In this document: positions 9,582 through 18,512 of the stretch, one piece after another | How the letters are laid out: each line of letters opens with the position of its first letter | How positions within the stretch are numbered: the stretch's first letter is position 1 | DNA from: Saccharicrinis sp963666825 | GTDB lineage: Bacteria; Bacteroidota; Bacteroidia; Bacteroidales; Marinilabiliaceae | Assembly (NCBI GenBank): GCA_963666825.2 | Contig: OY763044.2 | Location: 4,774,001-4,838,000 of the forward strand | Direction of reading: 5' to 3' | DNA: 64,000 nucleotides | Notes under the pieces: model-generated | Told to the model about the DNA's origin: nothing | Databases searched by the model: none | What the model saw: only the letters and a program-made list of their open reading frames with translations | Program-made: the position numbers and the translations under genes

Positions 9582-10439
9582 CTATTTTAAAGCATTAATA
9601 TGCTTTTCAGCATGATAAGAAGAACGCACCATTGGTCCACTTTCAACATATTTAAATCCCATCTCAAGACCAATCTCCTTGTATTTAGCAAATTGTTCAG
9701 GAGTTACATACTCACTAACCGGCAAATGATCTTTACTAGGCTGAAGGTACTGACCTATAGTAAACACTTTTACTCCCGCTTCATATGCATCCTTCATTGT
9801 TGCAATAACTTCTTCTTCTTTTTCTCCAAGTCCAAGCATTACACCAGTCTTAGCTACAACGCCATTATCCGCAATATATTTTAAAACCTCAAGACTTAAA
9901 TCATATTTAGCTCTGGTTCTAATTATTGGAGTAATTCTTCTAACCGTCTCTAAATTATGTGAAATCACTTCAGGACCAGCCTCAATAATTTTTTTAATCA
10001 ATGGCTTTAATCCGTTAAAATCAGGAATTAGAACCTCCTGTGTAATCCCCGGATTCATTTCCTTGACTTTTAAGATGGTTTGTTTCCAAATCTCAGAGCC
10101 ACCATCTTCCAAATCATCTCTGTCAACAGATGTAATAACAGCATGTCTTAATTTCATGATTTGAATTGATCTGGCGATTCTAAAAGGTTCTTTAACATCT
10201 ACAGCAAGAGGTTTACCAGTTTTTACATTACAAAACTTACAAGCTCTTGTACAGATATCACCTAATATCATAAAAGTAGCAGTACCCGCAGCCCAACATT
10301 CAGCAGCATTAGGACACTTTCCACTGGTACATATAGTGTGTAACTTATTATCACGGATGGTTTGATGCATCCATTTATAATCAGAAGTATTTGGTAATTG
10401 TATCTTTAACCAATCGGGTTTCCTTGTTTTAATTTGCAT
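9582..10439 (-). CDS. lipA: Lipoyl synthase LipA
   Basis: LipA is a radical SAM enzyme that inserts two sulfurs into protein-bound octanoyl groups. It carries both iron-sulfur cluster motifs: the auxiliary cluster motif CTSGKCPNAAEC (about residues 37-48) and the radical SAM motif CTRACKFC (about 63-70). The C-terminal ESGPMVRSSYHAE contains the conserved RSSY that contributes the Ser ligand of the auxiliary cluster. At 285 residues it is full length. It is the first gene of a minus-strand run lipA-lipB (and possibly recJ), divergent from lysS. Confidence 0.97.
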   Translation of the reverse strand: MQIKTRKPDWLKIQLPNTSDYKWMHQTIRDNKLHTICTSGKCPNAAECWAAGTATFMILGDICTRACKFCNVKTGKPLAVDVKEPFRIARSIQIMKLRHAVITSVDRDDLEDGGSEIWKQTILKVKEMNPGITQEVLIPDFNGLKPLIKKIIEAGPEVISHNLETVRRITPIIRTRAKYDLSLEVLKYIADNGVVAKTGVMLGLGEKEEEVIATMKDAYEAGVKVFTIGQYLQPSKDHLPVSEYVTPEQFAKYKEIGLEMGFKYVESGPMVRSSYHAEKHINALK

Positions 10440-10876
10440 ATTCTTTTTTTAATTGAAATTCATAATCCGAATTATTTAAAAACATATACAGTCTGAAACG
10501 AGTCATAAAATTGTTTCTCACATAGAAAAAACAATTAAAGCAAGATTCTATCATATATGTTTATAAAACAATATCGAGATGAAAATTCTAATAAAAACAA
10601 ACTACAATCTTAATCAATTTATTATAACTCATCTATGAATTTTATTAGTATTTCCATGAATAACACATTGTTTAAATGCTAAGAACAACAAAAAATAAGT
10701 TAAAGTTCACTAAGCTCTTCTTTTTAAAACTTCATAATTAAAGGTTAATCATTATCTTTGCATCGATTTTTCTGTATTTTTTTCAGAAAAGTAATATTGC
10801 TATCTCCTTGATTTAGTGAATTTGAACTAGCATTTAGAAGGGAGAATATTTTAAAAATTATATTGAAAATATAAGA
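10440..10876. other. Intergenic region between divergent lipA and lysS
   Basis: 437 bases without a gene. The only features I can support are the TATCTTTG box at 10753-10760 and a small hairpin at 10768-10790 (TTTTCTG/CAGAAAA) in what would be the lysS 5' untranslated region. The rest is AT-rich with no ORF, tRNA or repeat that I can recognise. A lipA promoter must lie here, but I cannot identify it. Confidence 0.6.
10753..10760 (+). promoter_or_regulatory. Candidate -7 box of lysS
   Basis: TATCTTTG matches TAnnTTTG exactly and is the only such match in the divergent region reading towards lysS. The start would lie about 110 bases before the ATG. No TTTG is seen 18-20 bases upstream. Confidence 0.5.
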
Positions 10877-12604
10877 ATGAGCAACGTTGAACTAAGCGAA
10901 CAAGAGCTGATAAGACGAAATAGTCTTGACGAATTAAAGAAATTAGGAATTAACGCATTCCCGGCTGAAGAGTACGAAATCACCCATTACTCTGGCGACA
11001 TAAAGAAGATGTTTGAAGAAAATGAAGATGACGCTTCTTTAAAGGAGGTATCATTTGCAGGTCGTATCATGAGTCGCAGAATTATGGGTAATGCTTCGTT
11101 TGCTGAACTAAAGGATCAACAAGGGCGAATTCAAGTATATTTCAGACGTGACGATATTTGTGAGGGTGATGACAAAACCATGTATAACACCGTATTTAAA
11201 AAATTATTAGATATCGGTGATATTATTGGAGTTAAAGGATATGTGTTTAAAACACAGATGGGAGAAACTTCGATTTATGTTAAAGAATTTAAAATTCTTA
11301 CTAAATCATTAAAACCACTTCCTATCGTTAAAGAAAAAGAAGGTAAAGTTTATGATGCTTTTACTGATGCTGAGCAAAGATACCGTCAACGTTATGTTGA
11401 TTTAATTGTTAACGATCAGGTTAAAGATACTTTCCTAAAAAGAACAAAAATTATCAACACCATGCGTGACTTTTTCAACGAAAAAGGTTACCTGGAAGTT
11501 GAAACACCAATATTACAATCAATACCGGGTGGAGCAGCAGCTCGTCCGTTTATCACACACCATAATGCCTTAAATATTCCATTATATCTACGTATTGCAA
11601 ATGAGCTTTATTTAAAAAGATTAATTGTTGGTGGATTTGACGGAGTTTATGAGTTTGCTAAAGACTTCAGAAATGAAGGAATGGACAGAACTCACAATCC
11701 TGAGTTTACAGTAATGGAAATCTATGTAGCTTACAAAGACTACAAGTGGATGATGAACTTTACTGAAGAAATGATTGAAAGAGTGGCTTTAGCTTTACAT
11801 GGAACTACTAAAGTTCAGGTAGGAGATAAAGAAATTGATTTCAAACGTCCTTTCAAACGCATTTCAATGATTGACTCTATTAAAGAACATACCGGAATTG
11901 ATATTGCAGGTATGAACGAAGAGCAATTATTCCAGGTTTGTGAAGATCTTGGTGTTGAAACAGATCCTTCAATGGGTAAAGGAAAATTAATCGATGAGAT
12001 TTTTGGTGAAAAATGTGAAGGAAATTATATTCAACCAACATTTATTACTGACTATCCTGTTGAGATGTCTCCTTTATGTAAAAAACACAGAGATAATCCT
12101 GAATTAACAGAGCGTTTTGAGTTAATGGTTAATGGTAAAGAGTTAGCAAACGCTTATTCAGAGCTTAATGACCCAATTGACCAGCTTGAAAGATTCCAGG
12201 ATCAGTTAAAATTATCTGAAAAAGGAGATGACGAAGCTATGTTCATTGATATGGACTTTGTTCGTTCACTTGAATATGGTATGCCTCCAACATCAGGAAT
12301 GGGTATTGGTGTTGACCGTTTGACAATGTTTATGACAAACCAACAGTCTATTCAGGAAGTATTATTTTTCCCTCAAATGAAGCCTGAGAAAAAGGTTGAA
12401 AATGATAGTGAAGAAAAATATCTTGAACTTGGCATTCCAAAAGAATGGGTTGAAGTCATCCAGAAATTAGGTTACAAAAAGGTTGATCAGATTAAAGAAT
12501 TAAAGCCTACAAAATTGCATCAGGAAGTATGCGGTTATAATAAGAAGAATAAATTAGGATATACTAATCCTAGCCAGGATGATGTAAAAAACTGGTTGGC
12601 TTAA
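10877..12604 (+). CDS. lysS: Lysyl-tRNA synthetase, class II
   Basis: The enzyme charges tRNA-Lys. The N-terminal OB-fold anticodon-binding domain covers about residues 50-150 (VSFAGRIMSRRIMGNASFAE). The class II catalytic core has motif 2 FRNEGMDRTHNPEFT (about 273-287) and motif 3 GMGIGVDRLTMF (about 474-485). The protein is 575 residues; compared with the E. coli enzyme (about 505) it carries a C-terminal extension of about 70 residues (after EVLFFPQMKPEKK) containing a helical KLGYKKVDQIKELKPTKLHQ segment, an arrangement I recall from Bacteroidota LysS. It is followed by gpsA and pgi on the same strand at gaps of 47 and 32 bases, so the three may be co-transcribed. Confidence 0.97.
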   Translation: MSNVELSEQELIRRNSLDELKKLGINAFPAEEYEITHYSGDIKKMFEENEDDASLKEVSFAGRIMSRRIMGNASFAELKDQQGRIQVYFRRDDICEGDDKTMYNTVFKKLLDIGDIIGVKGYVFKTQMGETSIYVKEFKILTKSLKPLPIVKEKEGKVYDAFTDAEQRYRQRYVDLIVNDQVKDTFLKRTKIINTMRDFFNEKGYLEVETPILQSIPGGAAARPFITHHNALNIPLYLRIANELYLKRLIVGGFDGVYEFAKDFRNEGMDRTHNPEFTVMEIYVAYKDYKWMMNFTEEMIERVALALHGTTKVQVGDKEIDFKRPFKRISMIDSIKEHTGIDIAGMNEEQLFQVCEDLGVETDPSMGKGKLIDEIFGEKCEGNYIQPTFITDYPVEMSPLCKKHRDNPELTERFELMVNGKELANAYSELNDPIDQLERFQDQLKLSEKGDDEAMFIDMDFVRSLEYGMPPTSGMGIGVDRLTMFMTNQQSIQEVLFFPQMKPEKKVENDSEEKYLELGIPKEWVEVIQKLGYKKVDQIKELKPTKLHQEVCGYNKKNKLGYTNPSQDDVKNWLA

Positions 12605-12651
12605 TTGTGTAATTAACTGAATCACATTTTAGTTGAGGATAAAAACTAATT

Positions 12652-13647
12652 ATGGACGAATCATCTAGAGTAGGAATAATTGGAAGTGGTAGTTGGGCAA
12701 CAGCTATTGCCAAAATGCTTTCGAACAATGTTCTTGAGTTTAATTGGTATTTCCGAAATCCTAAACATATAAAAAAGTTTAGAAAACATGGACACAATCC
12801 CAATTATCTGACTGGTGTTGATTTCATCACAGATCAAATACATTTTTATTCAGACATAAATCAAATTGTTGAAGAAAGTGATATTATCATTTTAGCTATT
12901 CCTTCTGCTTTTTTAAAGAATACTTTTAGTGAGCTATCAGTACCTTTAAAAGACAAATTTGTGGTATCTGCAGTAAAGGGTTTAATTCCTGATGAAAATA
13001 TGATCATCGGAACATTCTTAAATACCTTTTATGACGTTCCTCTTGAAAACATTGGAGTTATATCTGGTCCTTGTCATGCAGAAGAAGTAGCACTTGAACG
13101 ATTATCTTACTTAACCATTGCTTGTCAGGATGTTAAAAAAGCAAGAGCTTTTTCCTCTCTATTGCAATGTGGTTATATAAAAACAAGTGTTTCTGATGAT
13201 ATCTATGGCACTGAATTTTCAGCTGTATTAAAAAACATAATGGCAATTGCTTCCGGTATTTGTCATGGCATGGGATACGGCGATAATTTTCAGGCTGTAT
13301 TAATGTCTAATGGAATTCAGGAAATAAAAAGATTTGTGGACACAGTCCACCCTATTACGCGAGATATAAAGAGTTCTGCTTACCTGGGAGATTTATTAGT
13401 TACAGGATATTCACAATTTAGTCGTAATCGTACTTTTGGTACTATGATCGGCAAAGGATATTCTGTAAAGTATGCGCAGATGGAGATGTTAATGATAGCA
13501 GAAGGGTATTATGCTGTTAAAAGCATAAAAGAAATTAATGAGAAATATAAGGTTAACATGCCAATTACAGATGCTGTTTACAATATCATTTACGAAAAGA
13601 TATCGCCAAGCATTGAAATAAGGCTGTTGACTGAAAATTTACGATAA
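12652..13647 (+). CDS. gpsA: Glycerol-3-phosphate dehydrogenase [NAD(P)+]
   Basis: GpsA reduces dihydroxyacetone phosphate to sn-glycerol 3-phosphate for phospholipid synthesis. The N-terminal Rossmann motif GIIGSGSWATAIAKML is at residues 8-23. ISGPCHAEEVA is the conserved substrate-loop region. The catalytic Lys lies in AVLKNIMAIASGICHG, and GDLLVTGYSQFSRNRTFG matches the conserved C-terminal signature. The length of 331 residues is normal. It lies between lysS and pgi with short gaps. Confidence 0.95.
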   Translation: MDESSRVGIIGSGSWATAIAKMLSNNVLEFNWYFRNPKHIKKFRKHGHNPNYLTGVDFITDQIHFYSDINQIVEESDIIILAIPSAFLKNTFSELSVPLKDKFVVSAVKGLIPDENMIIGTFLNTFYDVPLENIGVISGPCHAEEVALERLSYLTIACQDVKKARAFSSLLQCGYIKTSVSDDIYGTEFSAVLKNIMAIASGICHGMGYGDNFQAVLMSNGIQEIKRFVDTVHPITRDIKSSAYLGDLLVTGYSQFSRNRTFGTMIGKGYSVKYAQMEMLMIAEGYYAVKSIKEINEKYKVNMPITDAVYNIIYEKISPSIEIRLLTENLR

Positions 13648-13679
13648 TTCAAAATCCTTATTCATATAATTTATTTACG

Positions 13680-15017
13680 ATGGAAAACTTAAAAATTGAT
13701 ATCTCAAAAACTTTCGACTTCGTTTCAGAAGAAAAAGTTGCGGGATACAAAAGTGAGATTGCATCTCATCTAAAAGCATTACAAGAAAAAACAGGTAGAG
13801 GAAATGACTTTTTAGGTTGGGTAAACCTTCCTTCAAGCATTGACGACGCTCAACTATCAGATATTGAAGCAACAGCTGCAAGCTTAAAAGCAAAAGCTGA
13901 CATTGTTGTTGTAATTGGTATTGGAGGTAGTTACCTTGGTGCAAGAGCTGTGATTGATGCATTATCAAACAGCTTTGATCAATTAATTACTGACAGAAAA
14001 AATCCGGTTGTAGTTTACGCTGGACAAAACATTGGTGAAGATTATACTGCTGAACTTCTTGATCTTTTAAAAGATAAATCATTTGCCTTAGTTGTTATCT
14101 CTAAATCAGGTACAACAACTGAGCCTGCTCTTGCATTCCGTTTATTAAAAGAACTTTTAGAAAGCAAATATTCTAAAGAAGAAGCAAAAGAACGTATTGT
14201 GGCTATTACTGATGCTGCAAAAGGAGCATTAAGAACTTTAGCTACGCAAGAAGGATATAAAACATATGTTATTCCAGATGATGTTGGTGGACGTTTTTCT
14301 GTATTAACTCCTGTAGGTTTATTACCAATTGCTATCGCAGGTGTTGATATTAAAGCTCTTGTAAAAGGAGCTCAGGATATGGAAAAAATTACAGCTGACG
14401 AAGCTGAAAACAGTGCAGCAGCAGTTTATGCAGCAGTTCGTAACGAGCTATATAAAAATGGTAAGGGAACAGAAATTTTAGTGAACTACCAACCAAAACT
14501 TCACTTTGTTGCTGAATGGTGGAAGCAATTATACGGTGAAAGTGAAGGTAAAGAAAACAAAGGTATTTTCCCTGCAGCTGTTGATTTTTCAACAGACTTA
14601 CACTCTATGGGTCAATGGATTCAGGAAGGTGTTCGTAACATCTTTGAAACGATCATCACTATTACAAAACCAAACAGAAAAGTGGTTATTCCTACTGACG
14701 AAGCAAATCTTGACGGATTAAACTTCTTAGCTGGAAAAAGAGTTGATGAAGTAAACAAGATGGCAGAACTAGGAACTTTAATTGCTCACGTTGATGGTGG
14801 GGTTCCAAACATTAAAGTTGAGATTCCTGAATTGAATGCATACTACCTTGGTCAATTATTATATTTCTTTGAAATTGCTTGTGGTATGAGTGGTTATATT
14901 TTGGATGTAAATCCATTTGACCAGCCAGGAGTTGAAGCTTATAAGAAAAACATGTTTGCATTACTTGACAAACCAGGTTTTGAAGCTGAATCAGCTGCAA
15001 TTAAAGCCAGATTATAA
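13680..15017 (+). CDS. pgi: Glucose-6-phosphate isomerase
   Basis: Pgi interconverts glucose 6-phosphate and fructose 6-phosphate in glycolysis. The sugar-phosphate-binding loops IGIGGSYLGARAVI (about 80-93) and VVISKSGTTTEPALAFRLL (about 139-157) are intact, as is GGRFSVLTPVGLLP (about 203-216). The C-terminal catalytic region contains QPGVEAYKKNMFALL with the conserved Lys. At 445 residues it is the short form typical of many Gram-positive and Bacteroidota enzymes rather than the 550-residue E. coli form. It ends in a strong terminator at 15037-15067. Confidence 0.97.
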   Translation: MENLKIDISKTFDFVSEEKVAGYKSEIASHLKALQEKTGRGNDFLGWVNLPSSIDDAQLSDIEATAASLKAKADIVVVIGIGGSYLGARAVIDALSNSFDQLITDRKNPVVVYAGQNIGEDYTAELLDLLKDKSFALVVISKSGTTTEPALAFRLLKELLESKYSKEEAKERIVAITDAAKGALRTLATQEGYKTYVIPDDVGGRFSVLTPVGLLPIAIAGVDIKALVKGAQDMEKITADEAENSAAAVYAAVRNELYKNGKGTEILVNYQPKLHFVAEWWKQLYGESEGKENKGIFPAAVDFSTDLHSMGQWIQEGVRNIFETIITITKPNRKVVIPTDEANLDGLNFLAGKRVDEVNKMAELGTLIAHVDGGVPNIKVEIPELNAYYLGQLLYFFEIACGMSGYILDVNPFDQPGVEAYKKNMFALLDKPGFEAESAAIKARL

Positions 15018-15036
15018 TATCAAACTTTATATATCT

Positions 15037-15067
15037 AAGGCTCGAATAGTTCTATTCGGGCCTTTTT
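15037..15067 (+). terminator. Intrinsic terminator after pgi
   Basis: A 13-bp stem (AAGGCTCGAATAG with CTATTCGGGCCTT, one G-U pair) is followed by TTTTTT, starting 20 bases after the pgi stop. It probably ends the lysS-gpsA-pgi transcript. Confidence 0.88.
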
Positions 15068-15219
15068 TGTTGGTTTGATGAAGGTTTACAAGATACAATC
15101 CTGCACCAAAAGAGGGATGAAATACTGCGCCATAAGAGACTGACCCACAACCAATAGTATACAGTCAATAAAAATATGAAGTCAGCACTAGTTACCGAAT
15201 GTTCATACTCTCTTGTACT

Positions 15220-15242
15220 GGTTCAAGTTTGCAACTTGGACC
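15220..15242. repeat. REP-like short hairpin
   Basis: Ten-base arms GGTTCAAGTT and AACTTGGACC (one G-U pair) surround the loop TGC. Hairpins built on CAAGTTTGCAACTTG recur in Bacteroidota genomes as I recall, but no second copy is visible in this window, so repeat status rests on memory of the motif. Confidence 0.45.
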
Positions 15243-15520
15243 TTATTTAAATCCCTTTAACTTAATAATATTGCTTACACTATTGCATCCTTATATTTTA
15301 AACCCTACCCCATTTATTTCCTATGTGGTTGTAGTATGACCATTATTATTAATAATGATCCTACACCTAACATGATATATCCCAAGTAAAATAATCATCC
15401 TTGCCATTGTAAAGTATCTGCAAGCTATCAAATAAGGGATTACTATTGGATTAAGTCGGAACTTCAATACAATTAAAATATAATTCATACACTATTTCTA
15501 AGTAATTCCATCACCTATAA

Positions 15521-15563
15521 CCGAAGAATTATCGAAGAAACATCGAAGGAACATCAAAGGAAC
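15521..15563. repeat. 11-base degenerate tandem repeat
   Basis: Three consecutive 11-base units, ATCGAAGAAAC, ATCGAAGGAAC and ATCAAAGGAAC (15531-15563), are preceded by the related CCGAAGAATT. Two related but weaker units seem to follow. The period is close to one DNA helical turn. Confidence 0.65.
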
Positions 15564-15726
15564 TTCCAACAAAGTCCAAAGATAATTCCTTTACATCCCG
15601 TCTACTTTACGATCCTGTACCTTAACTATTATATCTAATATCTATAGTAATTTAAATTCTATTATTTATGATGTAATACTTATATTTAAGAACCATAAAT
15701 CATCTTGTTTAAATATTCTATACCTT

Positions 15727-16950
15727 ATGAAGACAATTCAAAAAACTATCCTTATTATTTCTTTATTGCTTTATGTAACAAGCACTATAGCAAAATCACA
15801 AAACTTTAAAGTCACCATTGACAAACCGGTAAACGGAACTATTCAGTTAGAGCCAGAAATTCCTGCAGATGGGAATATTAAATCTGGAACAATTATTAAA
15901 GTAACTACAAACCCAAATAAGGGATATGCATTAGATGCTGGCTACTATTCCGTTCCCGGAATGTGGGGACAAGCTTATTCTGAGTTTTTTACAAAAACCT
16001 TTGAAGTACAGGCGAATCAGGATATCCATATTGGAGCATCATTTATTGAGGCTAAAGAAATCAGTAACATCAATATGATTCAGAATGTAGTTTATGCCCA
16101 ACCAGGTAAAAAGGCATTAAAATACGATGTATTTTCACCTAAAGGAGCAAAGAACTTACCTTGCATTGTTATTATTCATGGAGGCGGATGGTCATCAAAC
16201 AATGAAGATGTAATGAGAGGATTAGCCAGGGAATTAGCAAAGGACGGCAAATATGTGGTATTTAGTATTGATTACAGATGGGTTAAGAGATTAGATGGAG
16301 ACGAAACAGCAAATACCATGAATCTGTTAATTGAGGATGTTTATGGTGCTATTGCCCATATTATTGAACATGCTGATGAATATGGTGCTGATCCTACTCG
16401 CATATGTTTAACCGGAGATAGCGCTGGCGGACATTTATCTGCCGCTGCTGCTGACATGCCTAATAAAATTGGAGATGGTGGTTTTGGAAAGACTGAAGGA
16501 GTATATGAATTCAAACCAACATACATTCCCAATAATAAAACTATTGAAGACATAAAAAAAGAGCTTGTAGCTTCTATTAAGGCTGTAGCTCCAAGTTATG
16601 GCGTTTTTAATGGAGATCGTTTAATGCAATTTTATAATGATTCAACATTAGGAAATCATTGGGGCTATGAAATAGCACCATTAACAAACATTCCAAATGC
16701 ATCTGAAAGAAAAATTCCTCATTACCTAACCAGAGGAACTAAAGATTTTTTAATAAAAGATGCCGCAGTTACAGATTACGTTAATGCATTAGTTGATGCG
16801 GGACAAAGTGTGCAGTACACACAAGTGGGTGGTGCAGGACATGCTTTCTTTGACTGGAAACCAGATCAAAATACAAAAGATACTTTTTACAAATATGGAG
16901 TTTACTATGCTGCAGAAATGGAAGCTTTTTTTAATTCCATAGTCTACTAA
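15727..16950 (+). CDS. Secreted alpha/beta-hydrolase (carboxylesterase/lipase-like) with N-terminal beta repeat
   Basis: A 407-residue exported hydrolase. A Sec signal peptide (about 1-24, KKTILIISLLLYVTSTIA) is followed by a beta-rich module of about 80 residues (FKVTIDKPVNGTIQLEP ... GYALDAGYYSVPG) that resembles the InlB-B/bacterial-repeat modules in which non-uniform sequence surrounds G-T and G-Y turns. The catalytic domain has the oxyanion motif HGGGWS (about 151-156), the nucleophile elbow GDSAGGH (about 230-236) and the terminal His in GGAGHAFFDW (about 370-379). These are the marks of the BD-FAE/hormone-sensitive-lipase esterases. A polysaccharide-esterase role is plausible but unproven. 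It stands alone, with a hairpin following. Confidence 0.85.
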   Translation: MKTIQKTILIISLLLYVTSTIAKSQNFKVTIDKPVNGTIQLEPEIPADGNIKSGTIIKVTTNPNKGYALDAGYYSVPGMWGQAYSEFFTKTFEVQANQDIHIGASFIEAKEISNINMIQNVVYAQPGKKALKYDVFSPKGAKNLPCIVIIHGGGWSSNNEDVMRGLARELAKDGKYVVFSIDYRWVKRLDGDETANTMNLLIEDVYGAIAHIIEHADEYGADPTRICLTGDSAGGHLSAAAADMPNKIGDGGFGKTEGVYEFKPTYIPNNKTIEDIKKELVASIKAVAPSYGVFNGDRLMQFYNDSTLGNHWGYEIAPLTNIPNASERKIPHYLTRGTKDFLIKDAAVTDYVNALVDAGQSVQYTQVGGAGHAFFDWKPDQNTKDTFYKYGVYYAAEMEAFFNSIVY

Positions 16951-16962
16951 GATACCTGGATT

Positions 16963-17008
16963 AACATCAGCACCCTTGTATCATAAATCACTGAGGGTGT
17001 TGATGTTT
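16963..17008 (+). terminator. Probable hairpin terminator after the esterase
   Basis: Arms ACATCAGCACCCT and AGGGTGTTGATGT (13 bp, one G-U pair) enclose a loop of about 17 bases and are followed only by TTTAAAC. The weak T tract makes termination less certain than structure formation. Confidence 0.5.
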
Positions 17009-17065
17009 AAACACTAACATAAATTTAGTAGTTGAAACTCTCAAGAAAATTTGAATGATTAGATC

Positions 17066-17440
17066 CTACTTGATCGTTTCATATACCTTTCTCGACTCCA
17101 CAATATCATCAAAATGATCCAACGCCCAACCTACAAGCCCATGCAAAGGAGGCATTAAACTAACACCTGTATCTGATAATTCATATTCTACTTTTGGTGG
17201 AATTTGTGCATAAACCTTTCTATTAACAAGTCCATCAGCTTCCAGTTTTTTAAGTGTTACAGTAAGCATTTTTTGAGAAATCGAATCTATCAACTTATGT
17301 ATCTCATTAAAACGTAATACCCCTTCATCTTCCAGCACCAATAAAACAAGAATAGACCACTTATCTCCAAAACGATCAATTATGTTTCTAACCGGACAAC
17401 TATCTACATTACTATATTTTTTTAATTTTTCTTCATTCAT
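17066..17440 (-). CDS. HxlR-family transcriptional regulator (YtfH-like)
   Basis: A winged-helix regulator of the HxlR family. The motif CPVRNIIDRFGDKWSILVL contains the conserved early Cys and the DKW characteristic of the family. It continues with LRFNEIHKLIDSISQKMLTVTLKKLEADGLV, the recognition helix, and a beta wing ending PKVEYELSDTG. I take the ATG at 17440 because MNEEKLKKYSN leads directly into the domain; a longer frame to 17491 would add about 17 atypical residues. Such regulators often sense electrophiles or redox change through the Cys. It is divergent from the oxidoreductase at 17606, as ytfH is from ytfG in E. coli, and a perfect inverted repeat lies between them. Confidence 0.9.
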   Translation of the reverse strand: MNEEKLKKYSNVDSCPVRNIIDRFGDKWSILVLLVLEDEGVLRFNEIHKLIDSISQKMLTVTLKKLEADGLVNRKVYAQIPPKVEYELSDTGVSLMPPLHGLVGWALDHFDDIVESRKVYETIK

Positions 17441-17511
17441 AAGTCTCTGAGTTTGAATTTTAGTTACCTTAAGGTAAGCACCTTTCAACAAAGTAACCTC
17501 TTGTTTAATAC

Positions 17512-17550
17512 ATACTTACTTTTTACCTTTGACTTACCAAAAGTAAGTAT
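17512..17550. promoter_or_regulatory. Candidate HxlR operator (perfect 12-base inverted repeat)
   Basis: ATACTTACTTTT (17512-17523) and AAAAGTAAGTAT (17539-17550) are exact reverse complements separated by 15 bases that include another CTTACC. The site lies in the divergent promoter region, about 70 bases before the regulator ATG and 55 before the oxidoreductase ATG. HxlR proteins bind as dimers to such repeats; the assignment is by position. Confidence 0.65.
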
Positions 17551-17605
17551 TTGACAGATTTAATTCAACAAAAATTAATTATATCACCAATAAAATTTAA
17601 ATAAA

Positions 17606-18448
17606 ATGAAAATAGCTGTAACAGGTGCAACTGGCCAATTAGGTACAATTGCTATTGAAAAATTAAAAGAAAAGACATCTGCAGAAAACATTATTGCATT
17701 AGTAAGAGATATTGATAAAGCAAAATCATTAGGTGTAGAAGCCAGAATTTTTGATTATAATAATCCTAAAGAGCTCGTTGCAGCATTAACTGGAGTTGAT
17801 AAATTACTATTAATCTCAGGAAATGAAATTGGTAAAAGAAGCGAACAACATGCAAATGTAATAAATGCAGCTAAAGCAGCAGGAGTAAAGCATATTGTTT
17901 ACACCAGTCTTTTAAAAGCTGACACTTCAACTTTAGTATTAGCAGGAGAACATTTAGATACTGAAAAGATGATTAAAGATTCAGGTTTAAATTATACTAT
18001 AATGCGACATGGCTGGTATACTGAGAACTACACAGTTTCATTACCTGATATTATATCACATGGAGTATTGTTAGGAAGTTCTGGTGAGGGAAGAATTTCA
18101 TCTGCTACCAGAGAAGACTACGCACAAGCTGACGTTAATGTTCTGATTGAAGAAGGTCATGAAAACAAGACATACGAATTAGCCGGAGATGAATCATTTA
18201 CCATGAATGATATGGCTTTAGAGATTTCTAAACAAACAGGAAAGGAGATACCTTATAACAATATTCCTGTTGAAGATTACACAAAAGTATTAATTGAAGC
18301 TGGCTTACCAGAAGGAATGGCTCAATTCTTCGCAGGAACGCATGTATCTACAGAAAAAGGAGATCTATTTTACGATGGTAAAGAATTATCAACCTTACTA
18401 AAACGACCAACAACCTCTTTAAGTCAGGCCATTAAAAACGCATTATAA
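17606..18448 (+). CDS. NmrA/YtfG-type NAD(P)H-dependent oxidoreductase (quinone reductase-like)
   Basis: An atypical short-chain dehydrogenase of the NmrA/QOR2 (YtfG) type, 280 residues. The Rossmann motif VTGATGQLG is at residues 4-12, followed by LVRDIDKAKSLG, which is typical of NADP-binding members. VKHIVYTSLLKAD and the late YTIMRHGWYTENY match YtfG-like quinone reductases, which reduce quinones with NADPH. It is divergent from an HxlR regulator, an arrangement shared with E. coli ytfG/ytfH. It was probably retained for electrophile or quinone detoxification (inference). Its transcript ends at a strong terminator shared with pheS. Confidence 0.88.
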   Translation: MKIAVTGATGQLGTIAIEKLKEKTSAENIIALVRDIDKAKSLGVEARIFDYNNPKELVAALTGVDKLLLISGNEIGKRSEQHANVINAAKAAGVKHIVYTSLLKADTSTLVLAGEHLDTEKMIKDSGLNYTIMRHGWYTENYTVSLPDIISHGVLLGSSGEGRISSATREDYAQADVNVLIEEGHENKTYELAGDESFTMNDMALEISKQTGKEIPYNNIPVEDYTKVLIEAGLPEGMAQFFAGTHVSTEKGDLFYDGKELSTLLKRPTTSLSQAIKNAL

Positions 18449-18456
18449 CAATACAA

Positions 18457-18489
18457 AAGAGCCATTCGAAATTTAAACGAATGGCTCTT
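18457..18489. terminator. Bidirectional terminator between the YtfG-like gene and pheS
   Basis: A perfect 12-bp stem (AAGAGCCATTCG and CGAATGGCTCTT) encloses a 9-base loop between two convergent genes. The plus-strand T tract is short (TTATATATTTT), as is the minus-strand one (TTTTGTAT). Confidence 0.8.
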
Positions 18490-18512
18490 ATATATTTTAA
18501 TCACTAAGTATC

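Larger units (their letters stand above)
15068..15726. other. Long non-coding interval with repeats
   Basis: About 660 bases between the pgi terminator and the secreted esterase with no ORF of note. It holds a REP-like hairpin (15220-15242) and an 11-base tandem repeat (15521-15563), listed separately. Many stops occur in all frames, so an intact gene is excluded. It could be the remnant of a decayed element (inference). Confidence 0.6.

Noticed and set aside
9600..9884. Plus-strand ORF of 94 codons inside lipA
   Set aside because: Antisense shadow of lipA with low-complexity Phe-rich sequence.
10768..10790. Hairpin in the lysS leader as an attenuator or riboswitch
   Set aside because: Only a 7-bp A/T-rich stem with no leader peptide rich in Lys and no terminator tail of its own; insufficient for a regulatory claim.
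13675..13968. Minus-strand ORF of 97 codons inside pgi
   Set aside because: It is an antisense shadow of pgi, a strongly recognisable gene, and its composition (Leu/Gln-rich low complexity) follows from the sense codons.
15521..15563. CRISPR-like array
   Set aside because: The units are directly adjacent, 11 bases long and degenerate, with no spacers and no cas genes nearby.
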